DNA from: Solirubrobacter taibaiensis
GTDB taxonomy: Bacteria > Actinomycetota > Thermoleophilia > Solirubrobacterales > Solirubrobacteraceae
Assembly (NCBI GenBank): GCA_027587225.1
Contig: JAPDDQ010000001.1
Span: 186,001 to 250,000, forward strand
DNA: 64,000 nt
Direction: 5' to 3'
The notes under the pieces: generated by a model
What the model saw: the letters and a program-made list of their open reading frames with translations, nothing else
What the model was told of the DNA's origin: nothing
The model's database searches: none
Translations under genes and position numbers: made by a program
Shown here: positions 33,173 to 44,900 of the stretch, piece by piece
Layout of the letters: each line of letters begins with the position of its first letter
Numbering within the stretch: the first letter of the stretch is position 1

Positions 33173-36100
33173 CGAGCACGGCGGTCACGGCGAGCGACAC
33201 CACGCTGACTTACTCGATCCTCGGGAACGTCGAGCTCCATGTCGGTGCGACCACGCGCCACATCGGAGGACCGAAGCAGCGCGCCCTGCTCGCCTACCTG
33301 CTCGTGCATGCGAACCAGGTCCGCACGCCCAGCCAGCTCGTCGAGGACGTGTGGGGCGGCGAGATCGTCGGCGTGAAGGCCATCCCCGAAGCGATCAGCC
33401 GCCTTCGCCGGTTGGAAGTCCCCGTGCGTTGGACCGGCACCGGCTACCAGCTCGTCGTGGACGACGAAACGGTGGATGCGCAGCGCTTCACCGCCCGCGT
33501 GCGAGCGGGGAAAGGCGCGTTCGCCGCGGGGCGTTACAAGGAGGCGGCGCGCCTGCTGCGCGACGCTGACTCGCTGTGGCGCGGCGACGACGCGCTGGCC
33601 GACGTGCGGCACGTCACCTTCGCGCCGGAGGTGATTCGCCGGCTCGAGGCCGAACGCGCCGAAGCCTTCGATGTGCGCGTGCAGGCCGAGCTCGAACTCG
33701 GCCTGCATGACGAGCTGATCGCCGTGCTCGAGCAGCGTCTGACGGGCGCACCGACCGATGAGCGGCTCGGCGAGCACCTGATGCTCGCCTACTACCGCAG
33801 CGGCCACACCGATCGAGCGCTCGAGACCTACCATCGGCTGCGCGCGGCGCTCGACGAGGAACTGGGAGTTCGCCCGGGCCCAGGCCTGGAGGCGATGCAG
33901 GTCCGCGTGCTCGACAACTCAGGCTCGCTCGCGCTCGCGAACGTGGGCGTCCACGAGCGGACCTGGCCGATGCCGTTGCCGCCGGCGCTCGCGATGACGC
34001 TCGACGGCGAGTTCGTGGGCCGCGCCGACGCGCGGACCACGCTGCGCCGGGCCGTCGAAGCGGCCGCGGCGGGTCGCCGCGAGGTCGTGTGGCTTCGCGG
34101 TGACGGCGGCATGGGCAAGACGACGTTGGCCGCGCGGGCGGCGGCGTACGCGCGTGAACAGTGTGGCTGCTCGGTCGCCTACGGCGCACCGGCAGGCGAG
34201 GTCACCGTCCCGTACTCGCCCTGGGTCGGAGCGCTCTCGCACTTTGTCCGGCACGCACCGTACGGTCCGCTGAAGGCGCACGTCACCACGCACGACGCCG
34301 AACTCGCGCGACTGATTCCAGCCCTGCGCGACCAGTTGACGCTGCTGCGTGAGCCCCGACTGTCGCATCCCGAGGCGGAGCGCGCGCTGCTCTTCGGCGC
34401 CGTCGTCGGCTGGCTCCAGGCACTGTGCAAAGCCGGCCCGATCGTCGTCGTGCTCGACGATCTGCACTGGGCCGATCCGCCGTCGATCGCGTTGTTGGGC
34501 CACGTGCTGGCAGCGACCGCAGATCTGCCGCTGCTGCTCCTGCTGTCCTGTAGACACACCGAGGTGCATGCCGAGCACCCGCTGCGTCGGCTGCTGCCTG
34601 ACCGTCCGCGGCCGGGCGTCGAGGACGTAGCGCTCGAAGGGCTCGAAGCGGCCGACGTGGCCGAGCTCATCAGCAACGCGGACGGGCGCTTCGCGGCGGC
34701 CGAACGGATTCACCGCGAGACGGGCGGTAACCCGTTCCTGGTCGGAGAGCTGCTACGACCGTTGAACGACGTCGACGCCCTATGGGAGCCGGACCTGCGC
34801 CCATCTGAGCGGGTCCGCGTCTTCTTCGAACGCCGCGTGGAGTCGATGGGCGCCGACGCCGTACAGACGCTGGGCATCGCCGCCGTCATCGGCAATACGT
34901 TCGACGCCGCGTTGCTCGAGCAACTCGTCCGCGTCGACGCGGCTCAGATGGAAGACATCCTCGATGGCGCCGAGCGCAGAGAGCTGATCCGCAGCAGCGC
35001 CGCGGGTCAGTACGCCTTCGCCCACGCGCTGATCGGAAGTGCCCTCTACGACTCGCTGTCCGCCGGCGCCCGCCTCCGAGAACACCGCCGGATCGCCGAG
35101 GCGCTGGAGCCCGAGCGCGTCGCCGAGGTCGCCCACCACTGGTACAACGCCGACCCGCTCGCGCCTCAGACGTGCCGTCACGCTGCGCTCGCCGGCGAGC
35201 ACGCGCTCGAGCAACTCGCGCCGGAGGAGGCGGTCAAGTGGTTCCAGCGCGCGCACGACGCCTGCGGCGGCGACGAACACGAGCGCTGCGAGCGCCTCAT
35301 CTGGCTCGGCGAGGCGCAGCGCCGCTCGGACCACAAACAGTTCCGTGGCACGTTGCTCGAGGCATCGAGGATCGCGCGTCGCCTCGGTGACCGAGACCGG
35401 CTGGCGCGCGCCGTGCTGGCCAACACGCTCGGGCCGCTGGGCGCAGCGGACAGACGCGACGACGAGCGGATCGCGATGCTGGAAGAGGCGCGGCCGATCG
35501 TCCCCGAGGCCAAACGACCGCACGTCATCGCCGTACTTGCCAAGGAGCTGTACTTCGGCGGTGAGCCGCGCCGTGGCATCGAGCTCACGGAAGAAGCGCT
35601 CGCGCTCGCCCGCCGGCACTGCGACCGGACCGAGTTGGCGCGCGTGATGGCGCAGGCGGTCGCGACGAGCCCGATCGTCCCGCTCTCGCGCCACTGCGAA
35701 CTCGTCGGCGAAGTGCATGATCTCGCGCGCGAGATCGACGATCCGGAGCTGCGCTTCCACTCCGCAGTCGGCGGCTACATGTGCGGGATGCACCGCGGAA
35801 ACCGCGAGCAGCTGGACGCCTCGCTCGCCGAGATGTGCCACTTCGACGCGCAGCTGCGCGAGCCGCTCCTGCACTGGCACGTACTGTGGGCTCGCAGCGC
35901 GCACGCCACGCTGGCGGGCGATCTCGAGGCGGGCGAGGCGCTGGCGCTGGAAGCCGAGCGCGAGGAACACGGGCGCTCGCAGCGGCTGATCGCCTTCGGG
36001 CAGCTCGTCAGCGTCTTCACTGAGCAAGAGCGACTGGACGAGCTCCTGGAACGCCTCGAGCAACTCGTTCTCGGGCACCCGGACCTGCCCATTCTCAAGC

Positions 36101-36588
36101 TGGCGCGCGGCTACATCGACGCCGAGCAGGGCCGCTTGGAGCCGGCCCGCGCGGTGCTCGCCCGTGCCGCCGCACTCGAGTTCAAGTTCCCGTACGACCG
36201 TACCCGCGCGTTCGACCTGGCGCGCTGCGCTGACATCGCGCTACGGCTCGGGGAGCGTGGCAGCGCCGCCGCGCTTTATACCAAGCTGCTCGACTACCGC
36301 ACTTACCACGCGACGGTGAACGGCATCTCATCACGCGGCTCGATCGAACTCGCGCTCGGTCGCCTCGCGACGCTGCTGGAGCGGTTCGAAGCGGCCGACG
36401 ATCATCTCGCCACGGCCGCCGCGAGTCACGCGCGCCTCGGCGCCCCGCTGCTCCAGGCTCGTACGGCGCTCGCGCAAGCGCAGTCGCTGGCGGCGCGCGG
36501 CGAGTCGGTCGGCGAGCACGTCGAAACCGCGCTCCGTCTTGGAGCCACGAGCGCGGCCATCCGGCGCGAGGCGAAGACGCTCACGTGA
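33169..36588 (+). CDS. Large SARP-type (BTAD) regulator with AAA ATPase and TPR region
   Basis: A 1139-aa regulator. A winged-helix DNA-binding domain (about 5-105, TYSILGNVELHVG and TPSQLVEDVWGG) is followed by a BTAD domain (about 110-250, LRAALDEELGVRPGPGLEAM). An NTPase follows, with Walker A LRGDGGMGKTTLAARAA (about 307) and Walker B VVVLDDLHWADPPS (about 428), then a long helical TPR-type half. This is the full-length architecture that the gene at 28241 lacks. The start ATG 33169 overlaps the membrane protein stop, and its own stop overlaps the next gene (TGATG). It probably controls its own operon, including the cyclooxygenase-like enzyme. Confidence 0.9.
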   Translation: MTSTAVTASDTTLTYSILGNVELHVGATTRHIGGPKQRALLAYLLVHANQVRTPSQLVEDVWGGEIVGVKAIPEAISRLRRLEVPVRWTGTGYQLVVDDETVDAQRFTARVRAGKGAFAAGRYKEAARLLRDADSLWRGDDALADVRHVTFAPEVIRRLEAERAEAFDVRVQAELELGLHDELIAVLEQRLTGAPTDERLGEHLMLAYYRSGHTDRALETYHRLRAALDEELGVRPGPGLEAMQVRVLDNSGSLALANVGVHERTWPMPLPPALAMTLDGEFVGRADARTTLRRAVEAAAAGRREVVWLRGDGGMGKTTLAARAAAYAREQCGCSVAYGAPAGEVTVPYSPWVGALSHFVRHAPYGPLKAHVTTHDAELARLIPALRDQLTLLREPRLSHPEAERALLFGAVVGWLQALCKAGPIVVVLDDLHWADPPSIALLGHVLAATADLPLLLLLSCRHTEVHAEHPLRRLLPDRPRPGVEDVALEGLEAADVAELISNADGRFAAAERIHRETGGNPFLVGELLRPLNDVDALWEPDLRPSERVRVFFERRVESMGADAVQTLGIAAVIGNTFDAALLEQLVRVDAAQMEDILDGAERRELIRSSAAGQYAFAHALIGSALYDSLSAGARLREHRRIAEALEPERVAEVAHHWYNADPLAPQTCRHAALAGEHALEQLAPEEAVKWFQRAHDACGGDEHERCERLIWLGEAQRRSDHKQFRGTLLEASRIARRLGDRDRLARAVLANTLGPLGAADRRDDERIAMLEEARPIVPEAKRPHVIAVLAKELYFGGEPRRGIELTEEALALARRHCDRTELARVMAQAVATSPIVPLSRHCELVGEVHDLAREIDDPELRFHSAVGGYMCGMHRGNREQLDASLAEMCHFDAQLREPLLHWHVLWARSAHATLAGDLEAGEALALEAEREEHGRSQRLIAFGQLVSVFTEQERLDELLERLEQLVLGHPDLPILKLARGYIDAEQGRLEPARAVLARAAALEFKFPYDRTRAFDLARCADIALRLGERGSAAALYTKLLDYRTYHATVNGISSRGSIELALGRLATLLERFEAADDHLATAAASHARLGAPLLQARTALAQAQSLAARGESVGEHVETALRLGATSAAIRREAKTLT

Positions 36589-38765
36589 TGCGCTCGCGGT
36601 TGCTCGGCACGTTTCAGGTCACCATCGTCGAAGGTCCCGCGGTGTTCCTGTGGCTGTACTTCTCGCACGAGGATCCGATCTCGTGGTGGCTAATGCTGCT
36701 GGTCGTCGGCGAGTCGCTGGAAAGCTTCGGGATTGCCTACCAGCTGCGCGGGTTGATGCCCGAGGCCGAGGTTCCCGACCGCGACGGCCGCGTCCTGCGT
36801 CGTCGACGCTTGACGATACGCTTCTACCTCGCGAGCCCGTTCGAGGTGGGGATCTGGGTCGTATGGCTGATGATCGCCAACGAGATTGGTCAGGTCGAGG
36901 CCGGGGTGGTCCTCCTGGTGCTGATGCACCTCAAGCATCAGTTCGAGGCGTGCGCGATCCAGGACACGGCCTACACCAAGGCGTTTTTCGGCCGCGTGGG
37001 TCTGATCGGCTCGGGCGCGGAAGTGCTGGGCGCCGCCATCTGCCTCTGGCTGCTGCGTGAAGGCGAGCCCGTGCTCGCCGGTGCCGTCCTGGCCGTCGGC
37101 TTCATCGTCGAGCACGCGCTCTTGGTCAACGCGCTGTTCCGGGAGGTCGAGCACCGCGAGCGCACGGATTGGGACCTCGGACTCCCAACGCGGCGGCGTC
37201 CTCCGGCAACGTTGCCGACACGGTTTGCGACGGTGCTGATGCAGCATGGGCGCCCGGTCTGGCGCGTCGTGCAATCGATCCGCTTCCTCAACACCTGGCT
37301 CAACCGAACCGCGATCAAGATGCTGATCGATCGCGTGCCTCCGCGTCCCAACCCGTTCTCGACTCGCAGCAGCTACACGACATGGGCTTCGCTGACCGAC
37401 CGGACCTGGAGCGGGCTGCATTTGGAGCCGACGCGCGACACTCAGGACGGCCGGTCGTCGGCCGAGGCCGTGGCGGAGCTGTTCCGCCGGCCCGACGACA
37501 GGGACGAGCTGTGCCCGAAGTCGACGATGCTGTTCTCTGGTTTCGCGCAATGGTTCGTGGACGGCTTCCTGCGCACCCAGCGCGACAACATCAAGGCAAG
37601 CACGGTTCGGGATACCCGGCGCAACGAGTCCACGCACGACGTCGACCTCTCGCAACTGTACGGCCTCACCCCCAAGATGCTGAATGTCCTCAGGGCCTGG
37701 GAAGGCGGCCGCTTGGACGGGCAACCGCTCGAGCGCGGCGAGCTGTACCCACCGCTGCTGTGCGAGAACCAGCGCATCAAGCCACGCTACGACGGGATCC
37801 TGATGACTCCCGCGCTCGCACGTCTGAAGCCCGGCCAGCGCGACGAGCTGTTCGCGATGGGTACAGACGTGCGCAACCTCGGCTTTGTCGCCTTCAACGT
37901 GCTCTTCTTACGCGCGCACAACCAGATCGCCGGTCAGTTGGAGCAAGCCTACGGGTGGGACGACGAGCAACTGTTCCAGACGACGCGCATGGTCCTGACC
38001 GTGATCCTGCTGCGGATCGTCGTCGAAGACTACGTCAACCACATCGTCCCGGCGTACTTTCGCTTCAAGCTGCCGCTGAACCAGCTCCAGCGCGAGCGCT
38101 GGCAACGCCCCAACTGGATGGCGGTCGAGTTCGACCTGCTCTACCGCTGGCATAGCCTGATCCCGAGAAAGATCATCCTCCAGAAGCACGAACTCAGCGT
38201 CGGCGAGTCCCTCAGCGCGAACGTGGTGCTGCGTGAGATCGGTCTCGGCGCCTACATGCGCGCCAGCTCCGAGCAGCGGGCCGGCCGAATCCAGCTGTTC
38301 AACACGGACCCAGAGCTCGTCGTCGCCGCCGAGACGTTCAGCGTCCGGCAGGGACGCGCGGCACGGCTGCGGCCGTACAACGACTACCGCCAGCTCTGCG
38401 GATTGCCTCGCCTGCGGCACTTCGGCGAGTTCTCGAAAGAGCGCCGCGTGCGTGACGAGCTCCGCAAGATCTACGACACTGTTGACGACGTCGAGTTGTT
38501 CGTGGGCCTGTTCGCCGAGCAGGGCGGCCCCCACGACGTGCTCCCGCCGCTGATGACCGCGATGGTCGCGTTCGACGCCTTCTCGCAGATCCTCACCAAC
38601 CCGCTGCTCTCCCCGCGGATCTACGGCCCGCAGACCTTCTCCCCGCGAGGCATGGAACTCATCAACGACCTGAAGACGATCGAGCGGCTGATCCGGTTCG
38701 TCTGCGAGGACGTCAAGCGGAACGACTTCATCGGCTTCACGCGGCAGAACTACACGGGCCCGTAG
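36588..38765 (+). CDS. Cyclooxygenase-like haem peroxidase/dioxygenase fused to a membrane domain
   Basis: A 725-aa protein. Residues 1 to about 195 are a membrane domain with several hydrophobic helices (for example FEVGIWVVWLMIA). From about 210 on it is an animal-type haem peroxidase of the cyclooxygenase/fatty-acid dioxygenase class. HDVDLSQLYGLTPKM, WDDEQLFQTTRMVLTVILLR, VVEDYVNHIVPAYFRF and VEFDLLYRWHSLIP are visible. In the last, Y519 and H522 match the catalytic Tyr and proximal haem His of cyclooxygenase. In FAQWFVDGFLRT, Asp325 occupies the place of the cyclooxygenase distal His. Relatives oxygenate polyunsaturated fatty acids. ATG 36588 overlaps the regulator stop (TGATG); GTG 36585 is an alternative. 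Co-occurrence with a PUFA-type synthase in one window is suggestive only. Confidence 0.9.
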   Translation: MRSRLLGTFQVTIVEGPAVFLWLYFSHEDPISWWLMLLVVGESLESFGIAYQLRGLMPEAEVPDRDGRVLRRRRLTIRFYLASPFEVGIWVVWLMIANEIGQVEAGVVLLVLMHLKHQFEACAIQDTAYTKAFFGRVGLIGSGAEVLGAAICLWLLREGEPVLAGAVLAVGFIVEHALLVNALFREVEHRERTDWDLGLPTRRRPPATLPTRFATVLMQHGRPVWRVVQSIRFLNTWLNRTAIKMLIDRVPPRPNPFSTRSSYTTWASLTDRTWSGLHLEPTRDTQDGRSSAEAVAELFRRPDDRDELCPKSTMLFSGFAQWFVDGFLRTQRDNIKASTVRDTRRNESTHDVDLSQLYGLTPKMLNVLRAWEGGRLDGQPLERGELYPPLLCENQRIKPRYDGILMTPALARLKPGQRDELFAMGTDVRNLGFVAFNVLFLRAHNQIAGQLEQAYGWDDEQLFQTTRMVLTVILLRIVVEDYVNHIVPAYFRFKLPLNQLQRERWQRPNWMAVEFDLLYRWHSLIPRKIILQKHELSVGESLSANVVLREIGLGAYMRASSEQRAGRIQLFNTDPELVVAAETFSVRQGRAARLRPYNDYRQLCGLPRLRHFGEFSKERRVRDELRKIYDTVDDVELFVGLFAEQGGPHDVLPPLMTAMVAFDAFSQILTNPLLSPRIYGPQTFSPRGMELINDLKTIERLIRFVCEDVKRNDFIGFTRQNYTGP

Positions 38766-38901
38766 CCGCACTCGCCCAGGCTCGACGCCCCCCGTCCCGG
38801 CGCTGGCGACCGGCCCTGACGACAACTGGCGATACCCGCTCGAAGAGCTCCAGAGACAACCCCTCATTCTGTGAACGATGTCGTGCTCGCTGAGTACAGC
38901 G

Positions 38902-41900
38902 CTAGACCGGAGATGCCCAAGGCAGATCCAGCGTGGCGACTTCTGGCGAGCTATCACCCGCGCTGCTCAGAACGATGCTTTCGGGGTCGGACACTTGGTT
39001 GTCGCGCAGATAAGTGAGCGTGAGCCTGTAGCGCCCACGCGCAAGTGATGACAGCGACGACGTCGTGCCGTGGCAGCACAGGAAGAACGCTGTGCCGTCT
39101 GCCCGGCGCAGGACGCGGAGCGCGCTGGGCGTCAGGGGCACGTAGGCGTTGTCGGGCAGGAACGAGCGCGCGTGCCCGGCGTCGTCGACGCCGACCGCCC
39201 TCAGGTCTGCGCCTCCGCTGGGAAGGCGAATGCGACCCGAGTCGGCGGGACCGGCGGCGAATCGGCTTGCGACGCCGGGGAGTTCGGCGGGCGGATCGGC
39301 GGGGCTCCCTGAGTACAGGCGCAAGCGTGTGCCAGCCAGGGCCGGCGCCTCGTCGCCGAATTCGTACCACTCCAGCCACTGAGGCCTGCCCACCCGGACC
39401 TCGGCGAAGCCCGCGCCGGTCGTCGCCCACGTGTACAGCCCGATGCGTCCCTCGCTCAGCACGGTGTCGTCGACCCGGAAGATCTGTGCTCCATCGAGGT
39501 AGCCCGTCAGCTCCGAACCCAGGCAATCGACGGTGAACACGTACTCGCGCCCAGCCACCGGCGCGACGGCATCCTCCCACAACACCTGCGTCGACCCGCC
39601 ACTGCGCCGGACCAGCCGGCGGTCGCCGGCCGCGGGGTCGAGCGCGAAGCGGTAGTGCTCGCCTGGGCCCTGATGGCGGAACACGACGCCGGTCGCGCCA
39701 CCCGCGCCTGGGGTCATGCGCGCGCTGAGACGGTGGTCGTTCCAGCGCGGGTCGCCGGTCAGAGCGAGTGCCCCGGCACGCTCCGGGGCGGCCCCCGCGA
39801 CAGCGGCGGTCTGGCGCAGTTCACCGCCACCGACCGCCCACCGCGACGGGCCACCCACCGCGGACTCGTCCACGAATTCCCAGCGTTCTTCGCGCAGGAC
39901 GTCGAACGGCTCGTCGAGGGCCCCGTCGCGGAACGCTGCCGCGGCGTCGTAGACCGCGACGTTCGAGAAGGCGGCGCCAGAGTTCGCCCAGGTGTAGAGA
40001 CCGATGCGCCCGGAGGCGACGCTCGCGTCCTCCACGACGAACATCGGCACGCCGTCCAGGAAGCCGCGCAGCGTCGACCCGATCGCACTGATCGTCAGCT
40101 CATAGCTTCTTCCCAGCTCGAAGCCCGCGGCGTCCTCCCACAGCCGCGTGAACGTTCCACCGGCGCACCTGACCAGACGCCGGTAGTCGCGGCGCCGGTC
40201 CATCGAGAAGCGGTAGAACGAGTTCGCGCCCGCGTAACGGAACAGGAGTCCGAGCGCGTCGGGGTCATCGGAGCGCAAGCGGGCCGTGACGATGACGTCA
40301 GTCCAGGCAGGGTTGCCCGCGATCACCTGCGTGCCGCGCTTGGGGAGGCTCGCGGCGCTGGTCGGGCCCGCATAGATACCCCTCGTCTGGCGCAGCTCAG
40401 CGCCCGAGACCGACCACGCCGACGGGCGCTGGATCGTGCCTTGATCGACGGTCTTCCAGCTCGCACGATCGCCCTCGGCAAAGCGATCTCGGAACAGCGC
40501 GCGCGTCTCGAGCGGCGGCGAGCGCAGCTCCACGCGCTCGAAGCGAGCGCCGGCACAGCCCCAGGAGTAGAACCCGATGAGTCCCTGCGAGTGGGACGCG
40601 TCGGAGACGTCGAAGAGTTCCGCGCCGTCGAGGCGGCCACGGAGCCGTGGGCCGATCGCGTCGATCTCGACCGTGAACGGCTCGCCGACCGGGAAGCCGC
40701 CGGTCTGCTGCCACAGCGTCGTGGCCGTGCCGCCGACAAGCTTTACCAGGCGTCGGTTGCCGGTCCGCGCGTCCAGCGAGAAGCGGTAGTGGTCGGTTGC
40801 CCCGCCGGCCCGGAAGACGACGCCCACGGCTCCCGGCGCGTCGCCGCGGATGCGCACGCTTAGGCGCAGGTCGCCGGCGCGCACGCCGCCGATGGCCAGC
40901 GTCCCGGGTGCGCTCGGCTCGCTCGCGCCGGCGATCGGCGAGGTCTGCTGCAGCGCACCGTCGGCCATCTGCCAGATCGACGGGCCGGCGGCCGTGCCGC
41001 GGTCGACGATCCGCCAGCCGCCGACGTGCCGCGCGCGGTCGGCGACGATCAGGTCCTCGAAACGCGCGCCGCTGTTCGCCGCCGTGAAGAATCCGGCGCG
41101 GCCCGTCCGGTGCACGTCGTCTTCGACGTCGAACAACAACTCGCCGTCGACGAAGCCCTCGAGCCGGCGGCCCACCGCGCGTATCGCCACCTCATAGGTC
41201 TGACCGGCGACGTACCGGACCGCGTCGCTCCAGAGCACCGTCTGGCGGCCGTTGCGAACCCGGATCAGCACGCGCCGGCGACGGCGCCGATCCATCGCGA
41301 AGCGGTAGTGGTTCGCGATGTCCACGAATCGGAACACCATGCCGATCGGCCCCTGGCCGTCGGAGCGCAGCCGGGCGGTGATCTGGACGTCCTCCCACGC
41401 AGCCTCGCGCAGGATCGCGCACGTGCCGCGGATGGTGGGCCGCGTCGTGCCCGCGATCGTCCCCACCGCCACGTCCTGGGTGACCACGCCGGCGGCTGCC
41501 GCCCAGGCCGACGGCCCGTGGGCGACCTTGGGATCGTCGATGACCTCGAGCTCGGCGAGATCCGCGAGCGGGGGCCGGACGAGCATCGGCGGCGCGTCCA
41601 GCGACTCGACCTGCAGGCCTTCAAAGCGCGCGCCCGGATTGCTGCGGCAGTACAGCCCGACGCGGCCGCCGCGCAGGTCGCGGTCGGTGACGTCGAACAG
41701 CAAGGCCTCGTCGAGCCATCCGATAAGCCGGTCGCCGTGGGACTCGATCACGAGCCGGTAGGTCTGGTCCAGCGTGAACGGCGTGGTGTCGGACCACAGG
41801 ACCGTGACCGCGCCGCCGGCGCGCTTGACGAGCCGGCGGGACGGCGGGGCCTGCGACATCGAGAAGCGGTAGAAGGCACCGGCGCCATCGTGCCGGAAGA

Positions 41901-44900
41901 CGATCCCGAGCTCGTCCGGACCGGAGGAGCGCAGCAACGCGGTGATGCGCGTGTCGGTCCAGGCGGGCGACTTGAGCAGCGCGACCGTCCCTTGCTCGGC
42001 GTTGGGCGGCGTCCCGCCGGCATAGCCGCTCGTCTGCGCGATCACACCCGCCGTCACGCTCCAGCTCGAGGGTCCGAGCGAGCCCGGGGCCCCCTCGTCG
42101 AGGATCGCATAGAGATCGAGCGCGTTGGGGCCGAGGCGCTCCGAGAACAAGAGCCCGCGCTCGCCGGAGTCGAAGTCGTCGGCGAACAGCAGGCTCCCGC
42201 CCATCGCCTCGTCGAGGGCGCCCGGGAGCGCCCTGTATTCCACCCGTTCGCCGCTGAGGTCGCGGTGTTCGCGCAGCAGCACATCGACCCACTCGTCGTT
42301 GGCGCGCAGCGTGCCGAACTCTGCGTCCGTCAGCTTGAGCGCTTGCGGCGCGCGGCGCGTTGTGCCGAGGCGGTCGCAGCGGTCGAGCGTCACGCTCGTC
42401 CGTCGCCAGTCGATGGGCTCCGGGCTCTCGATCAACCAGCCCTGCAGCGCGCCGGCGTGCTCGATCGCGGTGGCCTGCGTGGCGCGAACGATTCGCTGGG
42501 CGTCGCCGCCGAGGACCTGCGTGGCCAGTGCCTCGAAGGTGCGCGCTTCCGGCTCGCCGAGCGCGGCGTCGAGCGCCACGGCCGCCCCCGCGTGCGCGGA
42601 GACGTCGCCCTGCCACGGCCAGACCTCGTCGTCGAACGAGTGCATGTGGCCGACGAAATGCGCGAAGCGCGATGTCGTGAAGGGGAACCGGTAGGCCACC
42701 GGGGCGGCCTCACGGAAGTCCTGCACCCGCACATCGGCGAAGCGCGCGCCCGCGTTCGCATGGGCGTAGAGTGCGATTCGGCCCGCGGACAGACCGGCAT
42801 CCTCGACCGCGAAGACCGTGGCCCCGTCCTGGAGCACGCGCAGCGTGGGACCGACGGCTTCGACGACCACCTCGTAGTCCCAGTCTGGCCGGTACACGAA
42901 GCCGTCCTCGGCGAGGGCGGTCACGCTCGTCCCCACGACGCGCACGAGCCGGCGGAACCCGAGCGCGCGGTCCATCGAGAAGCGGTAGTGGCCACCCGGT
43001 CCGTAGCGGATCGCGACGCCCATGCCGCCGCCCGTGGCCGAGCGCATGAGGACCGCGACCCGATAGTCCGTCCACGTGGCGTCACCCGTGACGAGCAGCG
43101 TGCCCGGCTTGCTGGGATCGGCCGCCGGCGTGCCGCCCGAGCCGATGCCAGACGTCTCGACCACCGCGCCGAGGGCCGGAATCTCCCACGCCGAGGTCCC
43201 GGCCACAGTCGGCGGGCCCTCGAGCGTGACAGTGCCGGCCGCGGTGTCGACCGCGGTGATCCGGTAGCGCCGCGACGACCGTGCCGTGTCGCCGGCCACC
43301 ACGATCGAGTCGACGGCGTGGTCGATCGCCGACAGGTCGGGCGAGCCGTCGAGCGTGACGACTGACCCCGCGACCGTGGCGGCGCTGCCTACGAGCGCGG
43401 CGTGCCTACGGACCTGCCAACTGGACGCGCCCGTCGCAGCCTGGTCGACCGCGGTCCAGGCCGCGATGGCGCCCGAGAAGTCCTCGTGCAGCAGCAGCGG
43501 TACGAGCCGCGCTTCGTGCACGCTGTCCGGGCGCAGCGTCTGTCCCTGTGCAATCCGGAGCGTCCGGTCCGGCGGGATGATGGTCTGGTCGATCGTGGCG
43601 CACGTGCTCGCGTCGATCGTCGCCAGCCAGCGGCGCTCGCTCTCAGTCAGCGTGGCCTGCTCGGCGACGCCCCACTGGTTCGCCGTCACGATCAGTCGCC
43701 CTTCAGCGTCACGGACCGGCCGGTTGTTCGCGTCGTAGATCTGCAGCATCAGGTCGCGACGCGCCCGGCGGTACATCAGATCCACATAGTCTTCGTTGAA
43801 CCGCACGCCGACGTCGTACGCCCGGTAGACCGGCCGCGGCAGCGACGGCTTCGCCCCGGGCGGCGTGAGTGTCGGCGGGACCGTCTGAGCGACGTAGCGG
43901 CTGAGGTCGTCGAGTCCGCTTTGGAACTCGCCGGCGTGTCCGATCGGCGTGGACAGCGTGGTAAGGCCCGGGGGGCCGCTCGTCCGGAAGTACGCGTACT
44001 CGGTCTGCGTGCGCGTCGTGTTGAACGAGGCCGCGTACGGGAATTCGCTCGTCTGGAGCGTGGTCACGATTCGGAGTCGGTAGTCGCTGTCGGGCTCGAG
44101 CACCTCGCCGGTAGAGCCCCACCGCGCCAGCTCCTGACGCAGGTGCTGGGTCATCGCGTCGTGCCGGCTCACCTCGGCCGGATCCTGACCGGTGTTCACG
44201 CACACCCGCACGAGGCAGATGCCGGTCGCACCCTCGATCCGCACGCTGGTCAGATCGTCGGCGGCGACCTCGATGCGGCCGTCGCGCGTGACGCCGGCGA
44301 CCTCCGTCCCATCGCGCCCGATACCGACGGCGGTGACGGCCTCGCCCGTTAGACACAGCCGGTGCAGCAGCGTCTCGCCGGGCGCTGAGCGGATCCGCAC
44401 GGTGGTGATCGACTGGGCGGCGAGCTTGAGACGCTCGCGACCGGTGCTGGTCACGGCTGAGGCGACGCGACGCCCTTCTGCGTCGTGGCCGGACACGCGT
44501 GCACGGCGCCCCGTGAGGTCGAGCTCCACGACCGCCGCGGGTGTCGCCAGCGTGACGACGGTCTCGAAGTCGCAGTCGAGGCCCGTCGCGGAGCCGCTGC
44601 GCACCACGCGCGCGTTCGCGAGCGGCGCTCCCGAGCGGTCGTTGACCGCGAACCGCGCGATCGCCGTCGCCACCGGGTTGCGGCGACGGCCCGGCTTGTC
44701 GAAGGCGGCGCAGCGGGCTGGCGCGCGCGACTCTCGGCCCGCGCCGGCGACGATCGTTGCGCCGCGGGCGCCGGGAGGCAACTCGAGGGTGAGCGTCGCG
44801 GAGATCTCGTCGCCGCTGCGTGGATCCTTCCCCGGTGGGAAGCACAGCGCACGCGTGCGGCCGTCGACCGGCTCCCGGAGGGCAGTGATCGTCCCGGTGA

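Noticed and set aside
41026-43365. Plus-strand 779-codon open frame and other long plus frames over 39-48 kb
   Set aside because: Shadows of the giant minus-strand gene; low-complexity Arg/Ala/Gly composition, no motifs.
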